Source of the DNA: Breviolum minutum Mf 1.05b.01
Lineage: Eukaryota > Sar > Dinophyceae > Suessiales > Symbiodiniaceae
DNA length: 64,000 bases
Assembly (NCBI GenBank): GCA_000507305.1
Contig: DF239538.1
Location: 62,001-126,000 of the forward strand
Direction of reading: 5' to 3'
Position 1 is the first letter of the stretch. Every line of letters begins with the position of its first letter. Position numbers and translations under genes: made by a program. The notes under the pieces are model-generated. The model saw only the letters and a program-made list of their open reading frames with translations, made no database searches and was not told where the DNA came from. Of this stretch, positions 1 to 13,135 are shown one piece after another.

Positions 1-227
1 CTCTGTGAAGGGGCTCAAGGCTGTCCAGCGGATGCTTGTTTGCACGTTTTCAAGGTTGCAATTCTTTGTCGAGATACAGTAAAGCTCTTCTGTCGCGCGA
101 CTTAAAATTTCTATACGTGGATGATTGAGATATTTTTGAGAAACAGGAGATGCGGAGAAATAGTCGGCTCTTCAGGTGTCGAACGTGCAGACAGCATAAT
201 GTGCCTAGACCTTTCCTTTTGTTGCAG

Positions 228-372
228 AGCTATTTGGCAGACTGAACATGATGAAACAGCAGACAAACTTGGAACACCAACGGACTGGATGAGCCGCCAA
301 GCAAGAAATCGTGCCTGTAGCGAGGAGCGCCTACGTTTATCTGGAAGCGTGGCTCGGCAGAAGCTGCTCTGA
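228..372 (+). CDS. candidate terminal exon, product unknown
   Basis: A pyrimidine-rich stretch ending in a TTGCAG acceptor precedes an open frame that begins AIWQTEHDETADKLG and ends in a TGA at 370-372. The composition is acidic and basic mixed, like a soluble protein, and the other two plus frames close quickly after the acceptor. No family is recognised. It may belong with the exons at 731-3345 or to a separate gene. Confidence 0.25.
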
Positions 373-730
373 GTTGGAGTGTCCAGAATCAATGGAAGCA
401 GTTAGCAAAGGTTGAAATACTGGCAGTTCAAGCCAAGCAGTCTCAAGTAGACGCTGAATATGTTTGAATATGTACCTGTACCTAGTAGTCACGCCAATTT
501 GCACCACTTGGAATGCGCGAATCTTCAACACATACGAATGACACATCAACCCACCAGCAGTCTTCGAAGTGTTTCAAGGTACACATCGATTCTACCGGGT
601 CTCGACCGAGAGACCTTGGCTGCAGCGCACCTTGGCAAAAAATTCACTCAACGGTCAGGGTGGCAATTTGAGATTATTTGAGATATTTTGAGATAACATA
701 TGGTACGTAGTGACAACCAACTGGTGGAAT

Positions 731-3345
731 GGTGGGTTGAATCGCAAGACTTTGGCTGCGAGGTATGGTGTCACTGAGATCATCGAGGCAGACCGAGAGC
801 TGGTGGAGAGTGGCTGCGAAGAAATGTTGGATCGAGCAAAGGTGGGGATGAAATCAGAGCGATGAAAGCAGAAGAGATGCCTTTTGTATCCAATTTGTAT
901 GCATTATCCCTTTGCAGTTGTTTAATATGACGTCTATTTATACGTACTTACATATACGTGTATGTATATATACGTAGAGATATCGTAGACATCACGATAT
1001 CTGCGTCTGAGTCTATACCAGTGCTTCTTGGAGGTATTCTTGGACTTTTGATGGATGAAGCTGTTGGCAGAGCAGTAGCAGACCACACAAAAGATGTACT
1101 GCAAGTATTACATCTCATGCTTTCTAGACATTTGTCTAGCTCTCATTTCGCTTTTTTTGCCCTGGTCATAATAGTATGATACAATTCAATATTGTTCGTT
1201 GTCTATATCTGTTCCGAATGCCCCTCCCAGATCTGTCCAAATTGCTCCAAGTGAATTCTGCATCAGGACAATGAAGTGTTGCTTGCCTGCAATTTGTTCA
1301 TCCATCTGTCCATCTTGCGATTGCTGCTAAACCGGCTGCAAAAACAGAACTGATAGGGACAGTTGTCAACACTTATCCGCTGCACAACAAGTTCAGGTCC
1401 TTTTTGGTCGTTGGAGATCCTCTTTGTGCCACCACTCACACTGACCTTTGGCTGCGTGCAAGGCTGCGTGAAGCTGAAATTTCTCTGCAGCTTCAATGGA
1501 TGGTGTGTGGGGTGCAAGTCATGAATGACCAGCTGGGAGGCAGAAGGACATCCCTGTGCAGGTGTTGCACAACGCTTCGGTGCAGACCTCAAGCCCTCCA
1601 CGTTGCTCTGACACCTGCTGATGTGAGCCCATGATGCAACAAAAACCCTCAGGTCATGAATGCAGTAGCCTCCTGTGGGCTTCAGCTGTACCGTTTTGGT
1701 GAGACTGTGTCCATTCCCTACTGGCTCGACGATTGGCGGCCAGACAGCTGGTATGATTCTAAGCAGCAGTTGGGATTTCTTGTCATGGCAAATGATGTTT
1801 TGATGATCTTTCATGCGTTTCTTCGGCAGGTGTACTTTCGAAGAATCTCTGATGACGACCGAACATGCAGTGTCTTTGATTCTCCTCTTGGAAGTCCTGA
1901 GTAGATGTGAGCTAAGGACAAAATCCTGAAGAACAAAAAAGCAGGCCTTCACACATTGTGCTTGCTTGATATCAAGGTCAAAGAGCAGACGGTTCCTCGT
2001 TTTGTGAAGCATTCGAGATTGCAAGCCAGGTGCACTGTATATACATGTATGCACAATCGTTTTCAAGCGAATAAGATAGGGGATCATACCAATCATACAA
2101 GATGTACAACATAACGACAGAATAGTTCACTATTTTCAGAAGGTTCAACTTAATTTTCCTTTCCTGAGTTTCAACAGGGCTGGACCTGTAGCATTGTTCC
2201 CCAGCAAAAATGCTGTACGAAGGTTGAAAATCTGATGCGCGGGCGTAAGATCTACGAGCCGCCGAGATTTATGACAGTGGGAAGCTGAGGATATTCAGCC
2301 TTAGTTTACCTGCTTAAATTTCAAACAGATATATATATATTCTTCAAATTGATTATGTTTGCAGTTACATTATGTTCAAATTCTAGACATTGGTATATTT
2401 ACACAATCCCCTGTCTTGTGCCAATACAGGTCAATATGAGCCAGTACAGACATGTAGGCAATAGACATCTACAGACCATTCAATGTGTAGAATAGGATAT
2501 ACATGATATAAACTTTGTACTATGCTTGTATCTAGGGTTTGATGCTTTACCCCATACCAAAGCTAAGCCCATGGCTTGCACACGCTTGCACACCTGCAAC
2601 GTTCACTTACATGTCCAGGTGAGCCAAGCGCTGGATCAGCTTTGCAAAGTGGAGGAGGCTAAAACGTAATGTTCTCATCAACTCAATAGCATTCAGAACA
2701 ATTTGTTTGAATAATTTGTATGTACATGGCTCTTATAGATTTTCACAGGAAAATTATCTACAGCTGGTTTTCCATATGTTCCCATTTTTTCGCTTTGATT
2801 TGTGGCCAGGATCGCCAAGAAGGCGTCGCTCCCCCCGATGCCTGTTGCTTTGGCTTGGCACGGTTGGGCCGCGAAGACCAGGCGTGGCACGACTTTCACG
2901 AGCTGCATGAAGTGCTGGTAGAAAGGTGATAGGCAGAAAGTTGAAGCTGATACATCCAAGTTGATATAAGAGTAGTTAGTCAACAAATTATGTTTGTCAA
3001 CATCAGTCAGTTGTTTGCAGTCCCATCAACTTGTATTGGCTAAAGCAACTTTGGTTCCCACATCGTGTTGTATGATGACTGCCACAAGGTGATTCGAGCT
3101 GGTCCAATGAAGAAGATTGCAGAGGTAGACTTTGGCGGACCTTTGCACTCCTTAGTCTCTCAGCATTAAGACGTGGTTGTTGGGCATTGTTCCCTGTTGG
3201 GCCATGAGGTGGGTTCAATGAATCCAGATTGGCAGCTGATTGAATGATTGGATGGTGGATGATGGAAAATGAGGTGATTTGCGCAGAAGAACTTCATGAG
3301 CTGGAGCAAGAGTTTGTCGATTTCTATGGGCAAGCTGTCAAATAG
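731..3345 (+). CDS. candidate split gene, at least four exons, product unknown
   Basis: Short plus-strand open segments with splice-like borders suggest a multi-exon gene. Exon 731-841 reads TLAARYGVTEIIEADREL and ends AAG before GTGGGG. Exon 1653-1829 is 59 codons exactly, lies between CCCTCAG and a CAG/GTGTAC donor, and contains VSIPYWLDDWRPDSWYD. Exon 2810-2917 is 36 codons between GGCCAG and GTAGAA and reads GREDQAWHDFHELHEVL. Exon 3262-3345 reads EELHELEQEFVDFYGQAVK and then meets TAG. I recognise no domain. The joins between these pieces are inferred; they may belong to more than one gene. The opposite strand of 1263-2096 is also open, but its composition is less protein-like. Confidence 0.35.
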
Positions 3346-5464
3346 TGGAGAAAAAGCGTTGTGAACGCGTTGGAAGAGAGCGGAGTATCATTCTGTCATT
3401 CTGTCTGAAGTGGTGCTAGATCATTCTTCATCTTTTGGAGCAAAGTTGATTTCACGTGTTGTTGAGCCTGTAGTATGCCAACTGCTTGCTTTTGCCACAC
3501 ACTGCAATTCTTTTGTTTTGGTCATTGGTCACCCCAGGTTTGACCCTTCCATTTGGAGGTGCTGAGTGTCAATCTGCTGTTGAATGTCGAAACATGTTAT
3601 GAATGTCCTGTGAATATCTGTTTTTGTTATCGCTGACATGCAACTAATATCAACTAATACGAAGGACTGGACAAGTTGTGATATCATTCGAAAATATCTG
3701 ATACATTTTCTTGGTTTCTTCCTGTTTCTTCCCGTTTCATCCACACATGGCTTGCAGAGAGGCATCGGTGTACGTCGAAACTGGAGCCAAGCGCTTTCTC
3801 GAAAGGACCTGAGGCAAGCACTTCGCTCAAAGATGTATCCTTCGCGCCTGTGGAGCGAAGTGAATTTTGATTCGATTTTGTATAATTTTGGTTAGGAAAT
3901 TGCCCGTGTACTTGGAAGCTCTCAAAAGCTGGGGGACCTCGGCGGTTTTTGTTTTGCAAATGGTCCACCATGCAGACACCATGACCACAGAGCCGCCAAA
4001 AATGAACCTCGTTACCTCGTTTGAGGCATTCACTTGGATATTGCATTCCTTTGCGACAAGCACCACCATTGGGTGCTTGATCCCAGCTCAAAGCATGGAC
4101 GTTAATAGTTCGAGGAGATGTGCATCTCAACATCTTTCACCATGTCCTCTTACTGGAAACCCACGACAATTGCATATTTTTTTGCGAAGTTCGTTTCGAC
4201 TGGCCTTCCTTTGATTGGCCAAATGGGGACCCGGCGTTTCTGACCGGAAATCTTCAGGCACCGACCCCTCGCATTCTGAGCTTCAATCTGAAACTGAAGG
4301 ACAAAAAATGGTCCAGAAATCAGTGAGCAGAGGCTTAGGTTCCTCAAAAAAGACTTGCACGTTCCAGGTGTCCAATTTGTAAATCTCAATCAGATCTATT
4401 TCATAAAGAAGATATATTGATATATTAAAAGACAAGTATGGAAGTCGAAAAAAAACGTAGAAAAAATAACAAACATAGGACCAGGTGACCATTCTACATC
4501 TCACCCTGACCACAGGAGCTCAGCTACCAACCTCAGATGAGGACACCCCCGAGTCGTGGCAGAACAAAAAAAACAGTTTGTTGTTCATGTCATCCTTGTA
4601 TGTTTGAAGGACTGCATGAATGATAATGCAAAATAATGCAAATATATGTACATTTATGTCATTTATGTATCAAGAAAAAGAAGCATCCCGGATGTAAATG
4701 TAAGTATGATGATTAGAAGTTGATACATTAGTGACTATTGTGAATAGTTAGTACACTGTAGATTTCCACCTTCCTTAAGCCGTTTTTCCTTGCAAGCCAC
4801 AAGCACTTGACGTGCCCCACATTTTGGTAGGAACGCAGCGCTGAAGGTCACTCACTTGGAATACAAAGTTCGAGAAATCTACTTTTGCATTTACAAAAAA
4901 ACTGTGAAACTGTGAAGTAAACAGCGGAACTCTTGCTTTAAGGTCATGTTGCAATTCCATTGCAGTATCCTGAGGAACAGGTCCTGACGATGTTTGTAAC
5001 ATTTTTTTTTTTGGATGGAAAGTGTAGCTGATAGAAGTTTTGCAGGGATTCCGACAGGTTGATTTTTCTGGGGGAATGTCACCATTGAAAGGCAGAGCAG
5101 GTCGTGAAATGATTTTTCGTTGGTCAGACTGCCCCATTGAAACCGCAATTTATAGATCTTTATACATTATGTGCGTTGCAAAAAAGATAAATCAACTGCC
5201 ACTAGAAGAATGAAATAGACCATATGCATCCATATGCACTGTCATATGCACTAATAAAAGTAATAGATCTGTATCCATGGTGAATTGTTCAGTCTTGATC
5301 CTCTCACACGCAAATATGTTATAGTTTGTTTGGGGTTTTGTTTTTTCGTGAAAAACCACTGGCAGCTGTGATTCGAGCTGTAGACTCGGGAGTGCAAGTA
5401 AATCATCTCCTCAGGTGATTCAAAATGCAACACATGCACAGGTTTTGATTTTTTTAGCATTCCT
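3346..5464. other. no convincing gene
   Basis: Low-complexity A/T-rich DNA with short T and A runs. A possible small exon at 3748-3813 (reading MACREASVYVETGAKRF, then TGA) has a weak acceptor just upstream. No RNA gene or repeat family stands out. Confidence 0.4.
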
Positions 5465-5647
5465 TTGCCCCCACGAACTATGAAAGTGGCAGTGAAGGAA
5501 GAGTTCACTCCCTTCTTCGACACAGAGACCAGCGCAGATGAAAGAAGCGAAGGCAGCCGTTCGCAGAGGCGGAGGTCAGAGCAGAAGGAACTGCTTGAGG
5601 CGCCTTTCAAACGAACCGGTCATTTAAAGCAATTGCACAGAATGTGA
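5465..5647 (+). CDS. candidate 3-prime terminal exon, charged C-terminus
   Basis: Open plus frame that includes MKVAVKEEFTPFF, then an Arg/Ser/Glu-rich stretch (residues about 23-45) and the end FKRTGHLKQLHRM before TGA at 5645-5647. The composition resembles a disordered, charged protein tail and is more protein-like than the antisense frame. There is no ATG with clear context, so it is probably the last exon of a gene whose other exons I cannot place. Confidence 0.3.
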   Translation: MPPRTMKVAVKEEFTPFFDTETSADERSEGSRSQRRRSEQKELLEAPFKRTGHLKQLHRM

Positions 5648-8600
5648 TGAAAGCAAAGAAACTTGTCAGATGTGCTGATTCCTGTTCCCAGAAGAGTGGG
5701 TACAGTTTGATACTGTCAACACGAAAGAAAAAGCAACCTTGCTTTTTCAGGTGGAATCTTCATCTTGTGGCAAGATAACGGTGAAGTTTCAACTCATTTT
5801 TTTCATATAGTGTTTGGATTTGGCAGTTTGCAGTATGGAATGGTAGTTGCAGTGGTTCCAGAACATGGGTTGAATTGAATGCATGAGGCAACTAATAGCG
5901 CTAGTACTTCTGCCGGATGTTCCGTTTTGTAGCCTGCTAACTGCCTGCTCAGATGCTACATCGCCAGAGGCAAAGAGTCGATGCATTCCGACACTTGCAG
6001 GGCGGTTGAGTTGTCTACATTTTGTGACCTGTGAAGCTACAGCGCTACAGCCATCCGCGGGGTCCTATGTCTCAAATCATTGTGTGCTCATTCAGATCTA
6101 TGTAAATCTCAAAAATCAACCCGGCATGCTGAAGTGTATCTACAGAAATTCAGAGATTCCTCCCTCATCCAATCCCACATGAAAACGGATGGTTCTTCGC
6201 ACCAGGAAGGCCACTTCAAAGGACAGGCAAGATGTCGATGTGTTTCAGGTACCATTGAACTTAATCTGAGGGACGTAGTACAATAAATGTACAATAAAGT
6301 CATAAGTGTTGCGCTTGGATTTCGCAAGCCAATTGATCTTGTTAGGAGCAGCCTTCAAAAGAGCTTTCGGCTGTGGTCAAGGTGCCATGTGCATCCCAGA
6401 ATTGAAGCGAAAAGAGTGCTTGACCCATGCGTTTCCAAGGATTCAACTTGAAATAGCATAGGAGGGAAATTGCACAAAGCTGCCTAGCCGGTGCAGGGGT
6501 TTCTTGTCTCAACGATGCTGGAGTCAGAAGCCCAGCATGGCCAAGACAGATCCTGATGATCCTCAAAGCTAAACGGCGATGATGGTCCAAAGATAGTCGT
6601 TTCAAGATGTTTCAACGGATGTCAAGCGTCATGCTTCTTCATCCATCAATGTGATGTGACATTCACAGCACTATATGTCTATATTTCCCTGTGGCTTTCA
6701 TTGAGTCGGGTGATCCGTAAGAGTGACAACTGCCTGCATGGAAAGGTGGCGACAGATCATGGCTACACCAGAAATGCCTCTTGGCAGCTGCGAGATGTTT
6801 CATTTTTTTTACACAAATAATTGTTTTCAGAAGGATTCTTCTGGACAGCTTCAATCAGGTGGCTAATCAAGAACCTATAAAAAGCTATGTGAAATGCTGA
6901 GGCAAGACGTCGGATGGGTTGGAACCTCTGAGGTTTGGATGGAACAATGATAAAAACATGTGTGTGTGTGTGTTTGCCTGGTTTTTGGTACCCCGACTTC
7001 AGGTTATTTCACGTTGATCCAAACGGAATTTGGCAACTTTTTCTTTCCAATTCGATCAGTTTGACTGAAGGCAACAGATGAAGATCATACATCACCCGCC
7101 AAGGCCATTCCTTCAAGGCACTTGCTACGCGTATGGGCAAAGCTTCCATCCCAAGGACCGATTTTTCCATTTTTGAGTCGTGGGTTTCTTGTGCAGTTTG
7201 GTATCCCGAAGACCTGAGCAACGGAATCATTTACGATATACGGATATGCATTTCAAGGGTGTTTGGTTTGTTTGCTGATTGAATAGTTCAATCAGAAATT
7301 TATCCAGATTTTTTGCAGTTTATCCTCATTTGGTCCCATTTGAATCCTATTTTATCCAACAACATACCACCATTTGTTGACATGCCAACATCTTTGACTA
7401 TGACAAGGACAATGGCTGAAATTCACCTTCCAGTCGCAGGCATCAGGTCAGGGTCGTGGGTAGTGATGTTGTAGGATAGCGTTTATGAAGGGGAAGGGAC
7501 GGTGGGTGACATACACGATATCTGTGATACACACATATACGCATATGTTGGATTATATTCATTGAGACGTTCCTCCACCCAGGATGGGAACAAATGGTTG
7601 AAGCTACATTTGTATATGGGAGGAGTTGTTCAATCAGTAGAAGCATGACATGTTTGCTTGAATTTGCCGTTGAGTGGAGGCAGTGACCTTTTGCTTTGCA
7701 AATACAGCACGTTGTCTCCCTTAATGTCACGATGTGAATCAATCACTTATTCGGTGTTCCGCTTCCGGCGTTTTCCTAATTTCCAAGAAGGTTGAACTGT
7801 TCCAAAATGCCTTGCAACGGTGCCTAGATGGAGCCTCCTACACACAATGCCAATTTTGTGTCAAATGCAGCTTGCGCTTTCATGACAGGGGTTACCGCAA
7901 CATTACAGAGGAATGAAAGGCCGGTTGCACACAGCACTTGAAAAGTTTGCTTTGCTTTTGCCATGTATGATAAGTTTTCCTGCTCGTGTTATCTTGTGTT
8001 CAATTGTGCAGAATTTGTATTTTCAGAACCTGCAAGTTATGAAGTAATGACAATGAAGTTCATGAACGGGTCACCGGGTCACGCATCAGATCTTGCCACA
8101 GGAGATGGACATTGACTTCGAAGGATGAGACAGTGAGGCGCTGCTACGCCTCTTGAAATCATCACTTCCAACGGCAGCGTGACAGGTCAGAAGCCTCGAG
8201 AGACTTAGCAGAGCCGCTAGCTCGGTCAGGAGCTGTGAAACAAACTGCAGGTTTTGTTTGGGATTAGCATCTCAATATATCTCATTGGTCATCTCAAGAT
8301 CTTTTTTTCCAGCAAAAATGCAACCACCCTTGAGGTGTTGGTTCGAGTTCAGGCGTTTCAATGCATCCACTGAGATCAGAGTTGGGCATGGCTCGTAAGT
8401 TGCCTCAGGTATTGAGAGGGTTTTGTCGTCAGTACACTGACATGTGAAGGTAATTGATTTGTAAAAAACAAGTTTTCATCACTGCATGCCATTTTATGCC
8501 AAAAAAACTCGGGTGGTAAGCAGATTTGTGTCAAGGACATCTAAGATAACAGCCCGTTTTACAGGTTTTCAAAGGCGAAGAGCATCACGAGCCCGAAGTT

Positions 8601-9470
8601 CTCGTTGTTGGTTCAACAGGCAGAAGTAGAAGAATGAAAAGAATAAACAAAGAAGAGCAAGCAAAACCCTTCGCAAAAGTCCACTGATTGCAGGTTCTTG
8701 CCTTCACCAAGGTTGATCTATGAACTATGAACCCCTTTTAGCTATATAGATTCTTTTAATGGATTGCCATGGCGGACCCTGCACGTCCCTTGGCCGAGGC
8801 AGGGAAGTTGCCGTTGGGACGGTTGGATGATGTTGGATCTGAAAATTGCTGGACAGGTCATCGACGACTTGGGGGTTCCTTGGGCTTTTGAAAGATTGAG
8901 ATGTCGCCAGATTTTACGATGCCATCATGATACATTCATAATGATAATCTTATTGTTTTTTTTAAATGTTTTTTTTGATTTGAATCATTAATACCAAGGT
9001 GGGATCCTATCAGATGTTGGTGGTGCTTTTCTGCTCGGGCTTGATGCTGGCAGATGGGGCAATGATGCTGACACTTCACCAAAAAATCGGTGATTTTCTT
9101 GAGCATCGGTCAGAAGACCAATGATATTGGGAAAGTACTGTACTTGATACGGTATATACTGTATACGGATGTGATATGATATGATATGTTGATATATATT
9201 GTATTCCATTCCAGTTTTCTGGGTATCCATCTTCCTAAAGGGCCAAGTTCTCTCATAATCGAATCTATAGTGGACCACTTACCCGCAATCAAGGGATATT
9301 GTGTGTGATTTCCAGGCACTGTGCCTTTGCTCAGGATGATCTCGTCCATCGTCGGAGCTTTGGATCAAGAACTCCAAGCAGGTGAAATCACTCGAGGACT
9401 CCTCGTGTCGAATCCCAAGAAGTCGCAACATCATAAAACATATGATTGATTGAAACATCATGAAATGACG
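5648..9470. other. no convincing gene
   Basis: Mostly A/T-rich unique DNA. Two short pieces could be exons: 7790-7916, which reads ASYTQCQFCVKCSLRF and stops at TGA, and 8769 onward, an ATG followed by ADPARPLAEAGKLPLGRL. Neither has enough support to call. A short TG run sits near 6960. Confidence 0.35.
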
Positions 9471-9537
<67 letters not shown>

Positions 9538-9539
9538 GG

Positions 9540-9579
<40 letters not shown>

Positions 9580-9629
9580 GGTTGTGGTTGTGGTTGTGGT
9601 TGTGGTTGTGGTTGTGGTTGTGGTTGTGG
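9471..9629 (+). repeat. (TTG)n microsatellite changing into (TGGTTG)n
   Basis: About 159 bp of uninterrupted TTG triplets with one TGG interruption near 9537, then a switch near 9577 to a six-base TGGTTG unit. Apparent poly-Leu, poly-Val, poly-Gln and poly-Thr frames across it are products of the repeat, not genes. Confidence 0.97.
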
Positions 9630-9659
9630 CTGCCACTGGGCCATTTTTAATACTTTTTT

Positions 9660-9876
9660 TTTATTCAAAGGTCGACCTCTTTTGGTGGGATGCTCGTGGG
9701 GAACCTGGCGAGTGGACCCTTGAGCAGCAGGCAACATGGCAGCAGGGCCATTGGGGAAAGGAAGATGAGACCAGTCACCAAGGACAGCAAGCAAATATCC
9801 AAAGTATCCTGAAGCATCAAGCAAATCAAGCATGGTCAAGCCACATCCATGAACATCCTGCAGATCATCCTGCAAT
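9660..9876. other. possible coding segment beside the TTG repeat, strand uncertain
   Basis: Both strands stay open here. Plus reads DLFWWDARGEPGEWTLEQQ; minus reads DDLQDVHGCGLTMLDLLDAS followed by a Gln/Pro-rich run made by the repeat. No domain is recognised on either strand, so neither is called as a gene. Confidence 0.2.
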
Positions 9877-10856
9877 TTTTGCCATATTCATCACTGTGAA
9901 GCTTGATTTGAAATGTGCAAGGCATGGGCGCAGATGGGTTTGTATGGCATCCACACTTTTGTTGAGCTTCTTTGGACTAGTTTGTTCGTGCCTTGGATAA
10001 AAATGCTTGCCTGACTTGACTGCGAACATGGATCAGTTGGGAGCAGTTGCAAGCAGAACGCACAACTTAACGCTTCAGGAGGGCTTAAGAGACCGACCTT
10101 GAGTGCTTTGTGACTTAAAACTCATCTATTCCACAAATCCAAATCCATCCAAGTCCGATAACTAGAAATGTACGTCTCTTTATATATTCTTTGGCGCCTC
10201 AAAGCTTCCAGCCAGTGATGGGTTTTCTCTACTGGCACTAAAAAAAGGACTGTGACGACTTTCCGGCAGCTCTTCATGGTGCAGCTGCTTGGTAATAATA
10301 GGAGTGGTTTTTTGGTGATCCCAAGCCGCCTAGAAATCATATAGGAAAAACCTTGATAAGAACATGCCGAAAATGACGAGGGTTGAGATGCTTGAAAACA
10401 AAGTGATGACCCGACACGACTCAAAGAAGGCACAAAACCTGCCTAAACGTCCGATGCGTGTGGGCTCCAAAATAGGCTGACATACTGAAATTTGAAATCT
10501 GAGTGGGCTTTCGAAAGACATAGGATCCCTGGAAGATGTTAATTGACCCTCTTCAAGGCGAGTCATGACCCTCTGTTGAAGTGTAATATAGTTGGAATAT
10601 ACGGTCGTAATATATAAGATGCTCATCACATCAAGTGTTTTCTTGGCTAAGCTGCTGGAGGCATTCTCAAATTGACCATGACGATCCATGTATGATGTAT
10701 AATATGTGATGTCTCTTGCTCTGGCAAACAACGCCCAACACGAACACCCTACAGATCCAGCAGGTTAGTCTTGCGACTAGAGGTTGCAAATCAGGTACTG
10801 TAAAACAATGGTGTGTATAAGAGCGAGCTCTGCAGACTGTAAAGAATCATAAGGGA

Positions 10857-12290
10857 TTGGAACAGTGCATGCATAGATTTATCATGAATGTTGGAAGCGA
10901 AGAAACATCAATTGTGCAGTTCATAGTAGACGCTTCGTGTTTTTTTTTTGCGGTGTTAGATGGTATGGAGCAGAATCTCGAGAGCCTTTCCGTGGCAGAT
11001 CTGAAGAAACGTTTATTCTGGTTGGGTGCTTCTCTTCCGGATGGTCACATTGAGAAGTCAGACCTGGTTGCGGCAGTCAGAAAGGCAGACGCCGAACAGG
11101 AAGAAAAGTTTGCCAAAAAAGGTCTTGGTCTCAACGCTGGTGGAAACGAGGCAGCGACCGGACAGCAAGGTGTTTTAAGACCAGAGCCGCGACCGATTGA
11201 TTTTGAGGGAGTGGCAGGTACATTAGGTGAAGATGAGAAACAGATTATTAATTTGCATTTGCTTAGCGAAGCACAGCTGCAGGAGAAGATTGAACAGAAT
11301 GGTCATGATGTGCCTCCCAATTCCAGTAAACATTACTTGGTGGCCTTGTGCCGTAAGGCTCTGAAGGATCCCCGTGCTCCGAAACCCAAAAAGGTGGAGA
11401 AAACCACAGAGCCAGAACATGCCATTGCTGAATATCGAAGACCGACCATTGGTGATCGCGTGCAAGTACGAGACACCATGGTGATGAAACGATATTTGCC
11501 AGAAGCCATTGGAAAGGTGTTTCGTATCATTAAAGACGACGGTGGAGCGTTTCCATACAGATTGGCTGGTGTTGGAGAGCAACGGCACTGGTTTGGGGAA
11601 GACGATGTGTGTTGGCCAACGAAGGTCCAAACCAAAGTCTTCAATCGAGGGGGGAAAGCAAACCCTGATCAACCAGAAAAGGTTGTGATCAACCACAACC
11701 GATATGGCTGCACACAAGGAGAAGTTCGTGATGTTTTAGGAGAGACGGCTGACAAAAAGAGCTGGGTTTTGCAAGGTGGTCGGCAGGTTCCCAAATCACA
11801 TGAGCATAGCGGCTGGTCCCGAATTCAAGCCCAGAAAGCTGATGCACCTCCACCACCACCTCCAGGTGCCCCACAGGCTGTGACGTTGAGTGACGCAGAA
11901 ATTTTTGCTCAAATGGAAGAGATGCAAGCCCAGATGGATGCAGAAGCTGAAACACAAAGTGCTGTTTCAACTCCACAGGTCAGTCCAAGCGGTCCAAGCA
12001 TGCCCGTCGTGGAGGCTCCGGCAATTCTTGAAAGCAAGGCACCTGAACACGAAGCAGCCCCAGCCCCAGCCCCTGAAGCCCTGGAATCCAAGGAAGCCAA
12101 CGGCACCCATGGCACAGCGGCCGGCACCAGCGGCCAAGAGGTGCGGAGAAAACGCAAGGAGGCCATGGAAAAAGCCAAGGCTGCGGAGGAGAGACGAAAG
12201 GCAAGGAAAGCCGCCAAAGCGACGGCCGTGGATGTCAGTGACGATGAGGTACAAGCAGTGGAATCTGCTGATCCAATCAGCATTGACTGA
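10857..12290 (+). CDS. intronless gene with N-terminal SAP/LEM-like helix pair and SH3-like modules
   Basis: The longest ATG-initiated frame of region 1: 477 residues from the first ATG, or 442 from the ATG at 10965. I prefer 10965 because the 5-prime part includes a T-run and the ATG follows a TTAG acceptor, as expected for trans- or cis-splicing. Just after that start, LSVADLKKRLFWLGASLPDG resembles a SAP-type helix-turn-helix; a second similar one (LSEAQLQEKIEQNGHDVP) lies near residue 135. Residues about 200-255 (GDRVQVRD...YRLAG...HWF) and 275-325 look like two small beta-barrel modules of the SH3/MIB kind. The C-terminus has a Pro run, an Ala/Pro linker, a long Lys/Arg/Ala/Glu helix and an acidic tail. 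A chromatin or nucleic-acid binding role is inference; the family is not identified. Confidence 0.8.
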   Translation: MEQCMHRFIMNVGSEETSIVQFIVDASCFFFAVLDGMEQNLESLSVADLKKRLFWLGASLPDGHIEKSDLVAAVRKADAEQEEKFAKKGLGLNAGGNEAATGQQGVLRPEPRPIDFEGVAGTLGEDEKQIINLHLLSEAQLQEKIEQNGHDVPPNSSKHYLVALCRKALKDPRAPKPKKVEKTTEPEHAIAEYRRPTIGDRVQVRDTMVMKRYLPEAIGKVFRIIKDDGGAFPYRLAGVGEQRHWFGEDDVCWPTKVQTKVFNRGGKANPDQPEKVVINHNRYGCTQGEVRDVLGETADKKSWVLQGGRQVPKSHEHSGWSRIQAQKADAPPPPPPGAPQAVTLSDAEIFAQMEEMQAQMDAEAETQSAVSTPQVSPSGPSMPVVEAPAILESKAPEHEAAPAPAPEALESKEANGTHGTAAGTSGQEVRRKRKEAMEKAKAAEERRKARKAAKATAVDVSDDEVQAVESADPISID

Positions 12291-13135
12291 TCAAAGATCA
12301 TCAAATGGCTTCAGCTGTCACGGCTTTTGTCGGCATGTCATAGTCTTAATATGTCTTACTAGTCTCCAAGCTTGGTCAAAGTCGAAAAAAAGGGTATCAG
12401 AAGATTTACAGTATATTGTTGGCAGTCACGTGCTGTCGCTGAAGTTTGACTGGAGGAACTGGTATTCACGCCTGGCAGTTTGAACAGACTCTGTTTGACT
12501 CCCAACACCGGCTGACAGATTGTTTTGGGGGGCCCCTGGCATTGACATTGAATACATGAAGGAATCCATTTGACATTTTGTAGATTTCTCCTTCTTTCCC
12601 AGTAACTTCATTCCTTGTAAGTAACATGAAACCAAACACGAGTCAGTCCCCATACAGCAACCTGACCTCACCTGCAGGGCTTTGTGAAAGGGAACACTTC
12701 ATTTACTGAAGGACATGCGGATTGAGAATGTGTTTTTTTTACAAGTCTTCAATGTGAGCGGCTTTTTGCGCATTTGAAAGAGTCTGGATCTTACAAGCTT
12801 TAAAGACCATACTCGGATGTGTTAGTGATTTGTCAAGGATACCTGTATATACCTGTAACTTTAGCTGGTTGGTTGGAGCCAAAGTGCTGTGGTTGGCTAT
12901 GATCCCTTCAAAGTGGTGAGCAATTTGGTAGGCCGGAAACACCAGAAGTTGATATGGTAAGTATATGTGAATATGTGATATGGCATGGTGAACATTACAT
13001 CTAAATCTATCACACGTCATAATACATCCAAATAGCACCCTTCGAAGGTGATACTTTATCATGGGTCAGGTCCAATTTTGGTCCCTTCCAAGAATTTCTA
13101 GTCCTTCAGGGACCACTTCGTTGAGCTGAACTCAG
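12291..13135. other. intergenic, nothing recognised
   Basis: A/T-rich DNA after the stop of the 10.9-12.3 kb gene. No open frame with splice-like borders, no repeat and no RNA gene were seen before the MFS exon acceptor (ACTCAG) just upstream of 13137. Confidence 0.4.

Noticed and set aside
1263-2096. Minus-strand open frame of 277 codons
   Set aside because: It is antisense to a plus-strand exon with matched splice borders (1653-1829) and has a less protein-like composition, with no recognisable domain.
8339-8349. GGTTCGAGTTC, similar to a tRNA B box
   Set aside because: No A box, acceptor stem or cloverleaf can be drawn around it.
9388-9650. Poly-Leu, poly-Val, poly-Thr and poly-Gln frames
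   Set aside because: They are translations of a TTG microsatellite; the same applies at 26957-27045 and 34138-34260.
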